From Scleropages formosus (lineage: Eukaryota > Chordata > Actinopteri > Osteoglossiformes > Osteoglossidae), in contig NC_041818.1 of the NCBI RefSeq assembly GCF_900964775.1, positions 8,949,332 through 9,013,331 on the forward strand: a stretch of DNA of 64,000 nt, written 5' to 3'. The position numbers and the translations under genes were made by a program. The number at the start of each line of letters is the position of its first letter. The first letter of the stretch is position 1. Below, one piece after another: positions 22,096-34,343 of the stretch. Under the pieces are notes generated by a model. That model saw nothing but the letters and a program-made list of their open reading frames with translations. It was not told where the DNA came from and did not search any database.

Positions 22096-25020
22096 AGAGA
22101 GGTTGACTTCCTATGTCCTTGTGCAGAAATGGAAACGAAGGCCAAAATTACTATTCGACGCAAGGAGACGACGACACAAAATGAGGAGCATCTAGGCCTA
22201 CCTCCCATCAGCAATGATTTTACACTGTAGTGCGGAAGTGAAATGACACAAAGGATAACCCGAAGAAGTTTGTTTCTTTGGGCTTTTTGGAACTATGTAA
22301 GATAATAGGACTGCATCACTTTTATCAAGGAGAATGGTAAGAAATAAAGAGCAACAACTGGATGTTATACAAGGCTAAAGAAGGCTAAAGAAGAAAATGA
22401 TGGTTCTCTTTGGGGTTAGTAGATATGCGCTGGATTACAGATTCCTTTTTAAATAATGCTAATCCCAATTTTTTTTTTTTTTTTTTTTTCCAGTTAGGAA
22501 TTGCTGATTTAATATATTGAAGCTGGGGTGGGGTGTCTTTTAATGGGATTGTATAAAAGTGTGCAAAAGGGATGTATAGTAAGTGGGAAACAGATTAGAG
22601 GGGATTTAAACCAAACTACTGAACTGGGCCAGGTTTAATCTCTTGCCCTGGACTGTCTTGGACTGACTAGATTTCACTGAACCATCCTGCAATGTATTAG
22701 ACCAGGTCAGATTCCAGAGTCTTACTGGATTAAATGTTTTAAATCAGCCTGAGCCAGACTGGGCATGTTTACAACTGCTCAGAGTCAAAAAGCACTGAAG
22801 TGGATTGTTCTGGGAAAACAAGAAGAAAATCTCACAGAGGGAACGTACAGACCTCATCAAGAGTTGTTTGTCCCGGAATAATGAATTATAACTCATTCAG
22901 CAAATTATAACCCAGATTACAGCTCGCTTGACGCTGACAATTTGATCCGTGAAAGAGAAATTGAATTTTATGCAGAATGCGTGCCTGTCGTTTTATCCTT
23001 AGTCTCGTATGTTGGGCCATATGAGGCCAGAGGGATTTAAAGGAGAGGAAAAAACAAACAAAATTGGGGATTATCAGGTTTTTCCAGGACACGTCTTAGT
23101 TCTTCACTTTTATACCGGACTTGAGTGTTGCATAGTAAACTGGAATGCATTACGTACTGTAGCGAACCAATCGAAACGGAGCGAAGTCGGCATGGGCCGT
23201 ACTGTCATATCTACCCTGCACCCAGAGGACGAGGCTCAGATGTGCTTTCCTAGTCCTAGTATTAAAGTTCTATACAATGCTTTATATAGTGCAATATGGC
23301 ACATGACCGTGCTGTACCATGCTTTGTAGTTATGAAACGGAACTGGAGCAGTATTCTGCACAAACACACTGGAGACCTGACAAGGGTGACATTTGCAGTG
23401 GCATTTAATTTAACATGTGCTCATACGCTTAGACTTTTAATTGCAGTATTAACACTTTATAACTATCATTAGAATTGCATTGTTACTGTTGATATTACCT
23501 TTGCTGTACTTATTTCTGTATACTCACCTTGCTTATCATTGGGAAACTTTTATCACTTGGTGTTGTGTTCACACTTTCGCAATATTACCACCTCCATCAG
23601 TATTATTTGAATCGTTTTGATTTGTGTTTTAGAAACTGTTCTCTTTGAATGGCTAGTCTTCAATGGCTGTATCCCTGGCTTCTCTCGATGGGCAATGATT
23701 ATGAAATGCGGGTGAGCTATAAATACAGTGACAGAGTCACACAACGTTGTCAGAGGTTCTTTGTGTCTTGACTGGGCGCACGATCGTACGCACGTTCACA
23801 CAAAAACACACTCCCCCGAGACCCGGCACAAGAGGTTTTTGGATGGATTTCTAAGGTTTCTAGGAAATTGTAGAACCCCACCCTCAAATATGCCACATGG
23901 CTTAACAACATAGGACCCGGGACTGTACCATGTACACTTCGGCAGATACACCTAAAAACACATGTCTTCTAGAGAGGACAAAAATGAACGGCTGGGGCTC
24001 AGAAGGCTACTGAGTTACTATTCACCATGTTCTGGTGTGTTGTGAACTTTAAGCCTAAAGTATCATATATTGAGTCTTAAGTGTGATAATATGAAGGTAC
24101 GGTCCACCCACCCAGCTCATTTCACACCGTCCCGCTTCCACTCCCTGTCCTTTCCTCCATTTCACCCCGTCTCTAATCTCACCCTGATCTATCTCTTGTT
24201 TTTAACTACGCTGCCTTACCGTGCTGCTTAACATTTCTTCACTCATGTCCACCAACACTGAACTTCCAATTCTCCCTTGTCCTCAATAGCTGTCCTCTTT
24301 TTCCTTCTCTATACATAGCTCCTATTCTTGCTCTTGTCCTATGAGTCTTGCATGGCTAATACCTGACATATCTGTTTATTCAGCAGAATGCTTTCTAAGA
24401 CTCTCCGACCTGTACAGTTGAAGTACAAGAAGAGAGTCACACCCAAAATCGATATCCAGGTCACAGGCTTGCTTTCGCTCCAACCCTGACAGCTGAAGTT
24501 GGGATTTGAGGGTCGTTCATCTGTACGTTCGGGACGCGTTTTGCCCGGTCTCCCCTCTTCCGTCATCCCCTTGGAAACACGTCACGTTAGTCTGGCGTTC
24601 TAATGTCTGCTTCTCCTTCCTTCCCACGTCTCTTCCCAGCAAGCCCTTGTCCCATTTTCTTCTGTTCTCTTCAGAAGGAAATGTGCCATGTGCTGCACTG
24701 TAACGCGGTAAAGGGTGTCCTCGGACTGTTAGATGAAAATCAGCGCTGTTTCGGTGGAGATGTTCAGCTCTAGCTTGTTTGATGCGTTATGATATGAGAT
24801 AAGTATTGAACTGTGTGCACAGGATCTTTGACCGTACAGCACTGTGCAAAAGTCTTAGGCACTTAGATGTTTCACAAAAATATTTGTTTTAGACAGTTAT
24901 TGAATGTCTTCTGCATTAGTGTCAATGGGAAAGAGCATATTTTAGATTTCCAAGCATTTCTTTTGTAAAAAAGTTACAGTATTACAGTAAGAGTTCTGTA
25001 TGTCATTAAAGAAAGAAAGT
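22096..25020. other. CCDC85B 3' UTR and intergenic sequence
   Basis: An AATAAA lies at 22343-22348, about 250 bp after the stop, and is a plausible polyadenylation signal. A T-tract (about 22468-22490) follows. From about 22500 to 25020 I see no gene or repeat family. Short open frames on both strands are unrecognised. Confidence 0.4.
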
Positions 25021-25245
25021 ACACACACACGCTGTCTGAAACCACTTATCCCAAGCAGGGTCGCAGCAAACCAGAGCCTAACCCGGCAACACAGGGTGTA
25101 AGGCTGGAGGGGGAGGGGACACACCCAGGACGGGACGCCAGTCCATCACAAGGCACCCCAGGCAGGACTGGAACCCCAGACCCGCCAGAAAGCGGGACCT
25201 GGCCAAACCCGCCATGACCCCGCTCAGGACAACTGGTTGTTGGCG
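25021..25245 (-). repeat. SINE family C copy
   Basis: Reverse-strand family C unit. The 3' end at left carries a short CA run and 'ctgtctgaaaccacttatcc'. The core is 'acccggcaacacagggtgta', and the box-B complement is near 25170. Confidence 0.85.
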
Positions 25246-25732
25246 ATGGATGGTTACTAAACTTCGTAGGAAGTTTATAATTTAAGAGCATTATTTTTGG
25301 AAGCATTCTCACTTTACAGTTTTTCCCCCAACCAAGTGCCTAAAACTTTCACACAATGCGCTATATGTGTAGAGCTTCCATGTACGGTGCTGCTTGGAAA
25401 TATGTGAAGCCCTTATGTCCCTTAGTTTTTACCACAAAATGGTTATTTAATAAGAGACAGTCTTTCTCATGTGACGTAATAGGTGTGTAATGACCAGTTC
25501 CATATGTTATCTAGAGAAAATCACGTGCGTAGTAGGAAAATGAAAAAAGTGCATGTACAAAAATAAGTGAACCTCAAGTTCTATTGGTTAAACCAAGTAG
25601 AATCAGGTGTGTAAACTATAATCATTTATTCAATTTATAAGCTTATTTTAACATTTTTTACAAGAAAAATGACCATCCCTATAGGGTTCGCGTACTTCTG
25701 TCAACGCTACATATATATGTTTGTATGTACGC

Positions 25733-26940
25733 TGATCAGCCGCAACATTAAAACCACTGACAGGTGAGGTGAATAATATTGATTATCTCATTACAATAGC
25801 ATCTGTCAAGAGGTGGGATATATTAGGTAGCAAGTGAACAGTCAGTTCTTGAATATCATGTGTTGGAAGCAGGAAAAATGGGCAAACATAAGGATCTGAG
25901 CGACTCTGACAAGGGCCAAATGGTGATGGCTAGATGACTGGGTCAGAGAATTTCCGAAACGGCAGGTCTTGTGGGGTGTTCCTGGTATGCAGTGGTGAGT
26001 ACCTACCAAAAAGTGGTCCAAGGAAGGACAACCGGTGAACCGGCAACAGGGTCATGAGCACCCAAGGCTCAGTGATGCGCGTGGGGAGCGAAGGCTAGCC
26101 CATCTGGTCCGATTACCCACAGTAGAGCTACTGGAGGACAAATTGCTGAGAACCTTAATGCTGGCCATAACAGAAAGGTGTCAGAACACACAGTGCATCG
26201 CAGCTTGCTGCATAGGGGCTGCGTAGCCACAGACCATGCTGATCCTTGTCCACTGCCGAAAGCGCCTACAATGGACATGTGAGCATCAGAACTGGACCAT
26301 GGAGCAATGGAAGAAGGCTGCCTGGTCTGATGAATCATGTTTTCTTTTAGATCATCTGGACAGTTGGGTGCATGTGTGTTGTTTACCTGGGGACTAGATG
26401 GTAGCAGGGTGTACGATGGGAGGAAGGCAAGCTGGCGGAGGTAGTGTGATGCTCTGGACAATGATACCCTGGGAAACCTTAGGTCCTGGCATTCATGTGG
26501 ATGTTACTTTGACACATACGATCTACCTAAAGATTGTTGCAGATTATGTATACCCCTTCATGGCAACGGTATTCCCTGATGGCAGTAGCCTTTTTCAGCA
26601 GGATAATGCACCCTGCCACACATCAAAAATTTCTCAGGAATGGTTTGAGGAACATGACAAAGAGTTCAAGGCGTTGACTTAGCCTCCAAATTCCGCAGAT
26701 CTCAGTCTGATCGAGCATCTATGGGATGTGCTGGAAAAACAAATCTGATACATGGAGGCCCCACCTCAAAACATAAAGGACTTAAAAGATCTGTTGCTAA
26801 CCTCTTGGTGCCAGATACCACAGAACACCTTCAGAGGTCTTGTGGAGTCCATGCCTCGACGGGACAGAGGTGTTTTGGCGGCACGAGGGGGACCTACGCG
26901 ATATTAGGCAGGTGGTTTTAACGTTGTTGCGGACTGGTGT
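25733..26940 (+). mobile_element. Tc1-like DNA transposon, degraded
   Basis: The left end reads 'cagccgcaacattaaaaccac' and the right end carries its inverted match 'gtggttttaacgttgttgcg'. Between them is a plus-strand transposase remnant: a paired-like N-terminal region, then a DDE-side segment (FQQDNAPCHTSKISQEWFEE and SLIEHLWDVLEKQ). The frame is broken. One stop interrupts the catalytic region after KEFKALT, at 26680-26682, and several frame changes lie upstream. The copy is dead and moderately old. It lies between CCDC85B and FOSL1. Confidence 0.92.
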
Positions 26941-28432
26941 GTGCATGTATGTATGTGTATATATATTTGTATGTGGAAGGTCAGAGAATAATGTACATAC
27001 AGTGTATCAACACTTCTCCAAAGCAACTTAAAGTTTAAATTTACACATACAGTAAGTGCAATATACTATCGTCATTCTTATATCGTGTATTATTGTGTAT
27101 GATATTGTGCATCATAGTACTGTGTAATTATTGAACTGGGGATAAAAGGCACATCACACACGCGCACAAAATGTTAACGCTCACATGGTACGGTGTGTAA
27201 GTTTACGGCGCGTGTCGTTTTAATTTTCACGTTAAAAATGGCAAAAAAAGCGGATTATATATAGGTATCCAGATCTACTCTTTGGGTATACATATTCAGT
27301 ACATGTGGTGCTCTCTGAACTTTGCTTTGTGTACTCAGGACGTCCTTTCAGGAAGCGACAAGCAGACTCCTCCCTTCCTCCTAAGAAGCGCCATCACCGT
27401 GACTAAGAGCATGACTAACCTGGAAATAGTGTCAATCCCACTAAAAGACCCCAAATCAATAAACGATTTATTAACATGCACACTTACTGTTTCGTGCACA
27501 CACAAAAAGCTGGAAAAATGCAGAAATTCAGTCACCGAGTCCATTTATTTTTAGAAATGCCATACAGCGTACAATGTTAATCTCAAAAATATCATTTTCA
27601 CAAATTCCCACTCCTGAAAAATAAATTATAGAAAAATAAATTGTTCTTTATAAAAAAAAAAGGCCCTGCCTTAGATTTTTTTTTTTTATTTTAAATGTAT
27701 AGTATTTGAATAGAACTTCTGCTATTAAATGTTTGTACGTTATTACTATTTAGTCACGATTTTTTAGTGCTAGACACATGAATTTGGGAACTTGTACGCT
27801 AAACAAGGCCTCGCAAGAAATGACAACCAAGAATAGTCTTATGTCCGTTCTGTTGCGCTTTTATTTTAATTAATTAAGAGAGCAAACTCTCCTCAAATAT
27901 GTAAATTTGGGCCTCTGTTCATCTTTCACATTATTTGATGATTTCATATCCAATATTCTCTGTCCCAACTCAGCAGCTGGCAGGTCAGACAGAGTGAGCT
28001 AGCTTACACACACACGCTGTCCAACAGCTGTCGTTGACCTAACATTCATCTTCGATAGCTTTCAAACTGACCTCTAAGATTCTGTACCATGCAATGTAGT
28101 GCTAAGATTTACACGGAGGTGTAAGAAAAAGCTTCACTTTATAAAGTCCAGTAACTATAGTTAAGGGGCTGCAAAAGTCAGGAAGGATAAACATGCATCG
28201 TTATTGATTATTCATCGTTTCTACAGGGTGCCACACTGCTCCCATTTTGCTCATTGACTATAAATTGGATATAATTGTCAGATAGTGTAAAGTATAAAGG
28301 ATGAATAAATACTATTTGCAGACCCCAGTAATAATTTCTTGATAGCGGCACTGGGCATTATCGTCACTGTCGCGGTCATCCCCGCAACAGCCTTCCGTTA
28401 GTCTTCCGGCGCCATCGGAGGGCGTCCAGCAT
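26941..28432. other. AT-rich 3' flank of FOSL1
   Basis: A TG/TA-rich stretch (26940-26975) and an L2-type tail fragment (about 27004-27060, 'acttctccaaagcaactta') are followed by AT-rich sequence without recognised genes. Part of 27850-28432 is probably the FOSL1 3' UTR. A minus-strand AATAAA-type signal is possible near 27859 but not certain. Confidence 0.35.
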
Positions 28433-31075
28433 TCACAGGGTGAGGATGGTCGGAGAGTTGAGGGAGTGGTCTGACGACTGGTCCCCGCTGCTGCTGCTGC
28501 GTCGGTGCGCTACGCTGCAGGGACGCGGGTTCTGGGAGTGCTGGGACACGGAGGAGGAGGAGGAGGAGCCGGGAAGGGCAAGATGGTGGGAGGAAGAGGC
28601 TGTGTTTGTATCCAGAGGGGCGGATGGGTATGTGAAGACCAGACTGGCACTTAAGGGGGTGAGAGAGGGTGTGGAGATGAGGACGGGGGTGTGCAAAGAT
28701 TCGGAATCAGCTGCAACCACGGACGCAGAGGAGGAAGGCAAGTTGGAGACTGGGGATGGGAGGAATATTTTGGGCTTGGGCTTCTCCGGCCTCTTCTGAC
28801 ACTTCGCGGACGTTCCGGGGGAGTCCAAATCCCTGGGCTCCATTTTGACGGCTCCGAGGGAAGGCAGTTCCGAGTCCGGGTCGGAGTCCGAATCCGAGTC
28901 TTCGATCTTGCAAATGGGCCGGTGGGCCTCCAAGACCAGCTCCAGCTTCTCCTTCTCCTTCTGCAGCTCCGCAATCTCCTTCTGCAAGTTGGCCTTGTCG
29001 CTTTCCAGCTGGTCCGTCTCCTGGGGAGAAAAAGAGGGACGACACGTCTTCAGCGGAGCTTCCGCACGAGACGAAGGCACAAATTCGCCGAGGCTGCAGC
29101 GTGTTCTCGACTAGAGGGCTTTTTACGCTAATCCTCTTTCCGATAAGTTTCCCCAAGTAACCGGTAAAGCGATTAATGCGGTTAATCTTTATCTTATTCC
29201 GCCTTCATACATGCGCGCTCATTAATAACCGCCAGTGAGCCAGTCAGTTGAGAGAGAGCTCACATTCTGAAGAGAATCTGTCAGCTCGCGCCTGCGGTTC
29301 CGGCACTTGGCAGCAGCCATTTTGTTCCGCTCCCTCCGAATCCTCCTCCTCTCCATCTCTTCTGGGGACAGCTGGGCGAAGAAGGAAAGAAAGAGAAAAG
29401 AGACGTAATGTTATCGTGAGATATTCTGCTGCGAACGAACGACTCGATACATTTCAGACGGAGGCGCCTAGTGGTTTGAATCCACCTAAAATAAGCTAGC
29501 TTTTCCATGCAGGTGTTCTGCTTTATAGTCGAGAGGACAGCAGTGCCACCTTGTGGACATGTCCTCGCATTGCACTTCGGACAGGGAGCGACATATGGTC
29601 TTGTTTTTTGCTTTCTCTTTAATGAGATGCAATCTTCTTTTGTTCCCCGTCCCCCTTATTTCATTCTGAAATTATTATGCTGTCTATTCTTTTCTCCCGC
29701 CTTTAGGGACTGACTCACACGCAGACTCCAGTGACTCAGGTGTGAGTCATGACAAGTCCTGGTGAGTCACTGAAGAGCACTGCTTCCTGTTCCATCATTT
29801 TCACCCCTGAGCTCACACCTTGAATGATGAGCCCGGAGGACGTGAAACCTCTCCTGGTACCGCAAGACTTAGATGCGTTTTCACTTTTCTGCGCGAGCCT
29901 GTCTTTCCCTTGCTTTCGCCACTAATGGTCCAGTCGAAAAGATTCCACCGACATTAGCTTATACGTGATAGTGAACATATCTGGGAAATGGGAGAAATTA
30001 AAGTTTTTGTTGCCCCGAAGGACTGAAAGATCTTAAGAAAAGCCTGCAAGATGTAAAATTTATAGTTTAACTTTCGTTACATATGCTTGCCCCCCCCCAC
30101 CCCCTTTTCAGTTGTAAGGTCTGGTCCAGTTCTCAGTGAATTTGGGTTTTAAGCCTGGTTATCGTTTTCAGTCGGCCATATTCATATACAAACAAAACGA
30201 AAAACATCATTTTAGAGCCATCTCTCAGTAAGCAAAAGCCACTCGTGTCCTCACAATAAAAAACCCTCAATAACTTCATCTCACAGGTTTCCCCATCATG
30301 TGACTGTGTTGAAATGCCCCGCCTCCCGCGGACAACTCAGCAACATGTGCTTGCCTCTACCACGTTTTCAAATGCCCATGTTTAGGACCCTCCCTTCCTG
30401 CTGCAGTCGAACTGGCAGTCGTGTTGTATATCATGCACAAACGAGTTATACTACAGGATGTTACACATACAGCTGACACTGACTCAGACGTCTCACTCAG
30501 TCTCAGTTATGTCTGCTACCACCCATTCAATCGCTGAAAATTTATGACCAAGGAAGATTTGTTGGCACGATTCCTCTACTGCCACCATATTCACACTGCA
30601 TTAACCACGAGACTAAGAGACAGTCATCAAATGGTCACACGTGTACAGAGAGACATTCGTATCAACATGAAACTCACAAATTCATCATTCCTTCGCCTTG
30701 TCGGTGGCCCCCCGATGGCCCTTATGACCCCTGGCCGAAGCAGATGCGTTTGAGACGGGTGGCGGGGATGTGAGACCAGTCCCGGTTCAACGGGCAGAGG
30801 GGGCCGAGGTGCTCTAGGAAGGCCTGGTGGAGGCATCAGGGAAGGCTGGACAAGCCACTGGAGGTCATGGCTGGAGGTGATGGTGTTAAGGCTGGGGACA
30901 AACTGACCAGCACCTGTCACAGGGAACTTCTGCAAAGAATCACAGAAAAAGCAGGATTCACTTTATAGAAAGTCGGAATGAAACGTACCCGATATCGAGT
31001 TTCAGTTTAATGAGTTCAGATAAGCATTTGACCCAAATTTATTGACAATAATAAGGGTAGTGTAGTATTTAGCGG

Positions 31076-31107
<32 letters not shown>

Positions 31108-31837
31108 CTGCTTCCTTTATTAGGAAGGGTTGATGTGTCATTTATTTGTAGGCTGTAGTAAGGGGGTACAGAATTACACTACAATCATTATGTATGACCA
31201 TTTTTGAGATTACATAAATCCTCAAGAACCAACAAAGAACAGGAAACTGAAACCCATCAGTCCACCCATTTTTTGGTGATACGAAAAACTGAGACACACT
31301 GAAAAACTTGTCCATGATCGCTAAAATTACCGGTCAGTAACGGCCATTGATGCAAATTATTCTTCCTGCTGTCCACGATGTTAATAAATACTAATTTTCA
31401 TTAACACACACAGCAGTGTAACTGTATCAAAAGCAGTGAAAACTATATTAGTATAGTACGAGCTATGACACTTCCACATCACTCTGTAAATACACATAAT
31501 AATTTATTAAATAAATTCTTGACTGCCAAATGCACAAACGACGACAATATGTAACTAATTAAATACTTGATTGATATTTCGCCTGCTGTGTGCATTTCGA
31601 TCTCCAGCACAAATCACTTTTTATTTTCGGTCGTGTAAAAGAGACTCTGTGAATGAAATTAATAATGTGACAAGTAGTTGTAATATCGACCCAGAATGAA
31701 TGAATGAATGAATGAATGAATGAATGAAAAAGCGGTACCTGCCGCTCGTCCGCGCTGGAGGCGCTCGGGTTCAAGGAGCCCGAGCTGGAGAAGCACTGCT
31801 CGCCCGGCTCGTTCGCGTTCCCGTAACTGCGATACAT
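28433..31837 (-). CDS. FOSL1: FOSL1 (Fra-1), AP-1 bZIP transcription factor
   Basis: Exons on the minus strand: 31739-31837, 30678-30929, 29264-29371 and 28433-29020. All frame-keeping GT-AG joins give 348 aa, against 271 in human. Residues about 119-150 hold the Fos basic region ([20 protein letters not shown], then [11 protein letters not shown]). A perfect leucine heptad follows (L151, L158, L165, L172, L179) and then H186, with EAHRPICKI after it. The C-terminus keeps [19 protein letters not shown] and the terminal [10 protein letters not shown]...LNSPTILTL. It dimerises with Jun proteins to bind TGA(G/C)TCA sites. The extra length is an acidic Ser/Asp run (194-204), a sumoylation-like VKME (211-214) and a Ser-rich stretch before the tail. 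Exon 2 ends in a consensus GTGAGT donor. Confidence 0.97.
29711..29769. promoter_or_regulatory. Cluster of four AP-1 (TRE) sites in FOSL1 intron 2
   Basis: Four perfect TGA(C/G)TCA heptamers lie in 59 bp, at 29711-29717, 29732-29738, 29743-29749 and 29763-29769. A fifth is at 30480-30486 in the same intron. The mammalian FOSL1 gene is known to be autoregulated through intronic AP-1 sites, so this is probably the fish counterpart. Confidence 0.75.
31076..31104. repeat. Poly(A)29 tract in FOSL1 intron 1
   Basis: Homopolymer of 29 A on the plus strand. No recognisable retroposon body is adjacent. Confidence 0.9.
31694..31728. repeat. (GAAT)n microsatellite next to FOSL1 exon 1 donor
   Basis: Perfect tetranucleotide run. 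In gene orientation it starts about 10 bases inside intron 1. Confidence 0.92.
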
Positions 31838-32261
31838 GCTGTAGTGAACGTCAGTCCCACAAACGACTGTCTCTGCTTGTTCAAATAATACCCGTCCTGC
31901 CCGGAGAAAAAGCCCCCTAGAAATATTTCGAGTGACAGTCACTGCGTCCTGAATAAGTTCAACACTGAAGCGCTCAACTCTGGGGAAACCCAATTTGTCC
32001 CGGTCGGGCGTGGGTTCATCCAAATGCCTCAATAAAGGGGGGAAGAAACTGTACTGCAAATGTATTCCACCATTTCAACAAAACCTCAGACAACTTCAAA
32101 GAATTATAACGAGGCGAATACTTACATAGTTTTTTGGTTTTGATGCTGACTTTCAGGAATTATGATAAAACGGTAAATAAACTAAATCCGTGCCGAAAAC
32201 ACTTCCGCATCCCCCTCTGAACTGGAAGAAAATGAACTCTCTCGATTCTCGCCGGCACGTG

Positions 32262-32297
32262 TGGATGACGCATAAGACCATATATGGAGATGTTCCG
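32262..32297 (-). promoter_or_regulatory. c-fos-like ETS-CArG-AP-1 module upstream of FOSL1
   Basis: Reading toward the gene there is an ETS core CCGGAA (32292-32297), a perfect CArG box CCATATATGG (32278-32287) and then an FAP-type TGCGTCAT (about 32265-32272). The module is about 440 bp upstream of the FOSL1 ATG. The order and spacing mirror the c-fos serum response element. It would mediate SRF/TCF induction by growth factors. Confidence 0.75.
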
Positions 32298-32299
32298 GT

Positions 32300-33424
32300 T
32301 CGGCGAGTGCGGGATTCCTGTCCCCGCCCATTACCTGGCTTCGTCGCTTTCAGCCTTCTGTTCCTTCCATCTCACCTGGGGTCCTTCGTATTTTGCTTTT
32401 TGTCCAGCCAGCCTCTTGTGCGATTGAATTAAAACTGTGTGGAAATACGACGAACTATATTTACAAGGGCACACCTTAGTGTCTTAGGCCTGTTTTCTTC
32501 AAATCTGAAGGTAACTGGGTCAAATCCCACTCCTGTATGACCGTTGATCGAGGTGATTACTTTTTGAAGAGACGCAGTAAGAATGCCAAGCTGTACACAC
32601 GAGTAAATCATTGTACGTAGTCTCAAAGAAAAACGTCAGTTAACTTTGAGTTAAAATGTCGACACGCCCTCGAACAAGCGAATAACTAAGATCCATAGTC
32701 GGTGAAAGTCATCATATAGGGAATTTACTGAAATACACTTCAATATTTCCGTTAAATAGCTCAATGTAGTTCGTAAACATGCATATTTACATTATGTTTT
32801 ATGTAATTATACTGTCCGAATGAGTGAGGCTGAAGGGCACCTTTATGGTGAAACCACAGTGTAACCGCCCGGCATCGCTCGCTGGGGTAACCAGGCGATG
32901 ATTCATGGGGTAAAAATTACACTGGAAGCGCTGAATTATTCCCACCAACCATCTGCATTCCGTTTCTCCGTCCGGTGCCAACATTTGAATCTGTTATAAC
33001 GACGGAGAGACGACGATAAGACAATGGAAGAAAAAGGGAGTAATTATAGTGAAGAACAGACAGAAAACACGCGTATAATGTTGTATTTATAGAAGTTATA
33101 GGTTTTTAGAAACTGTTAAATCGCAGCAACAAAATAGAAAGTAATATGCATACAAAAATGAAACTGGCGCCAGAATCATATAAAATCCCCCCCTGTGCGT
33201 ATCAGCAAAACGGACACAATAGTCCGTACAGTGACCTTCCGATCATACGGTAGCTGCTCCAACTAAGTGGAAATACGAGATTATAACGGACAGCTGTAGG
33301 ACTGGACTGCGCGTAATTATGGGCTCTAAATAAACGCGCGTTTCCCAGCAGGGCTTTGACTCATCCGCACTGCTGTGATGCTGCGATGCGCTCTGAGAAC
33401 CTGCTGCTCATCGTAGTAGCCGCT
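32300..33424. other. Upstream flank of FOSL1
   Basis: No gene or repeat is recognised. A single AP-1 heptamer TGACTCA lies at 33357-33363, about 1.5 kb upstream of the FOSL1 start. It is followed by moderately GC-rich sequence up to the SINE. Confidence 0.4.
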
Positions 33425-33775
33425 TCGGCGGCACGGTGGGACTGCGAGTACTAGCGCTGCTATCTTACAATACTAAGAAGGTGTGCGAGACCGTGGGTTC
33501 GATCCCCGCTCAGTCTGTGTGGAGTTTGCATGTTCTCCCCGTGTCTGCGTGATTGTGCTCCGGTTTCCTTCCACAGTCCAAAGACATGCTGTTCAGGTTC
33601 CCCCCAAAGTGTGTGAGTGGCAGAAAGAGTGTGTTCCACTGATATGGATGAGTGACATAGTGTATCTAGCAGTGTAAATTATCTTGCTGAATAAGGTGTG
33701 TGGGCTAGTAACCCAACATACACACAGTGTTCGTTGTAAATCGCTGCAGACGCCCAAGGAACGGCGTTCTTTTAT
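33425..33775 (+). repeat. SINE family A copy
   Basis: Head 'cggcggcacggtgggactgc', box-B 'gggttcgatccccgctcagt' near 33497, body 'cacagtccaaagacatgctg', 'ataaggtgtgtgggc', and a degraded tail. This is one of the least diverged heads of the family here. 33776-34212 contains nothing recognised. Confidence 0.88.
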
Positions 33776-34212
33776 TTCTTTAATGTATTAATTTATTTTT
33801 TTGTTTACAAGCGCTGGGAAGGAAAGAGATGGTTAGAGGTGGAGAGGTTTACTGCGGGTCCGGTTTGAGCTCGATGTCTTTGGTTCGGGTTCTGTGTCCC
33901 GCACGACTCTGCTCTCGCTCGTGCACATACTTGAGCTGTCGTTCGCGCGCTGGAGCTTAAAAACTGCGCATGCGCAGCATAAAACAAAGCACTAACGTAG
34001 TTATACCTTTATATAGGAGATAAACTCAGAAAGGAGTCTATTTTATGGATAACAAATATAAAATTTTTAAAAATTTCTTTTACTAAGTAGCACTAAAGGA
34101 GATACTGATGTATTTGGCAGAAAAATGAGAAAATTTGGACATAATTGCCTCATCATAACTACTAAAACGAAGGGGAAAGGGTATATAAAAAGTATGAAAA
34201 TATTACTATTTT

Positions 34213-34343
34213 CTATTGGGGTGCTTTGTGACGGACTGCTGTCCAGTCTTGGGTGTGTTCCCTCTCCCTCTAGCCTTACGCCCTGTGTTGCCGGGTTGGG
34301 CTCCGGCTCGCCACATCCCCACTTGGGACAAGCAGTTTCAGAT
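34213..34343 (+). repeat. SINE family C copy, 5'-truncated
   Basis: Body 'ggggtgctttgtgacggact' to 'gggacaagcagtttcagatt', followed directly by the TG/TA/CA run. Confidence 0.85.

Noticed and set aside
28691-29131. Plus-strand frame of 146 codons
   Set aside because: Antisense shadow of FOSL1 exon 4. Leu-rich because of the complementary Glu/Lys codons.
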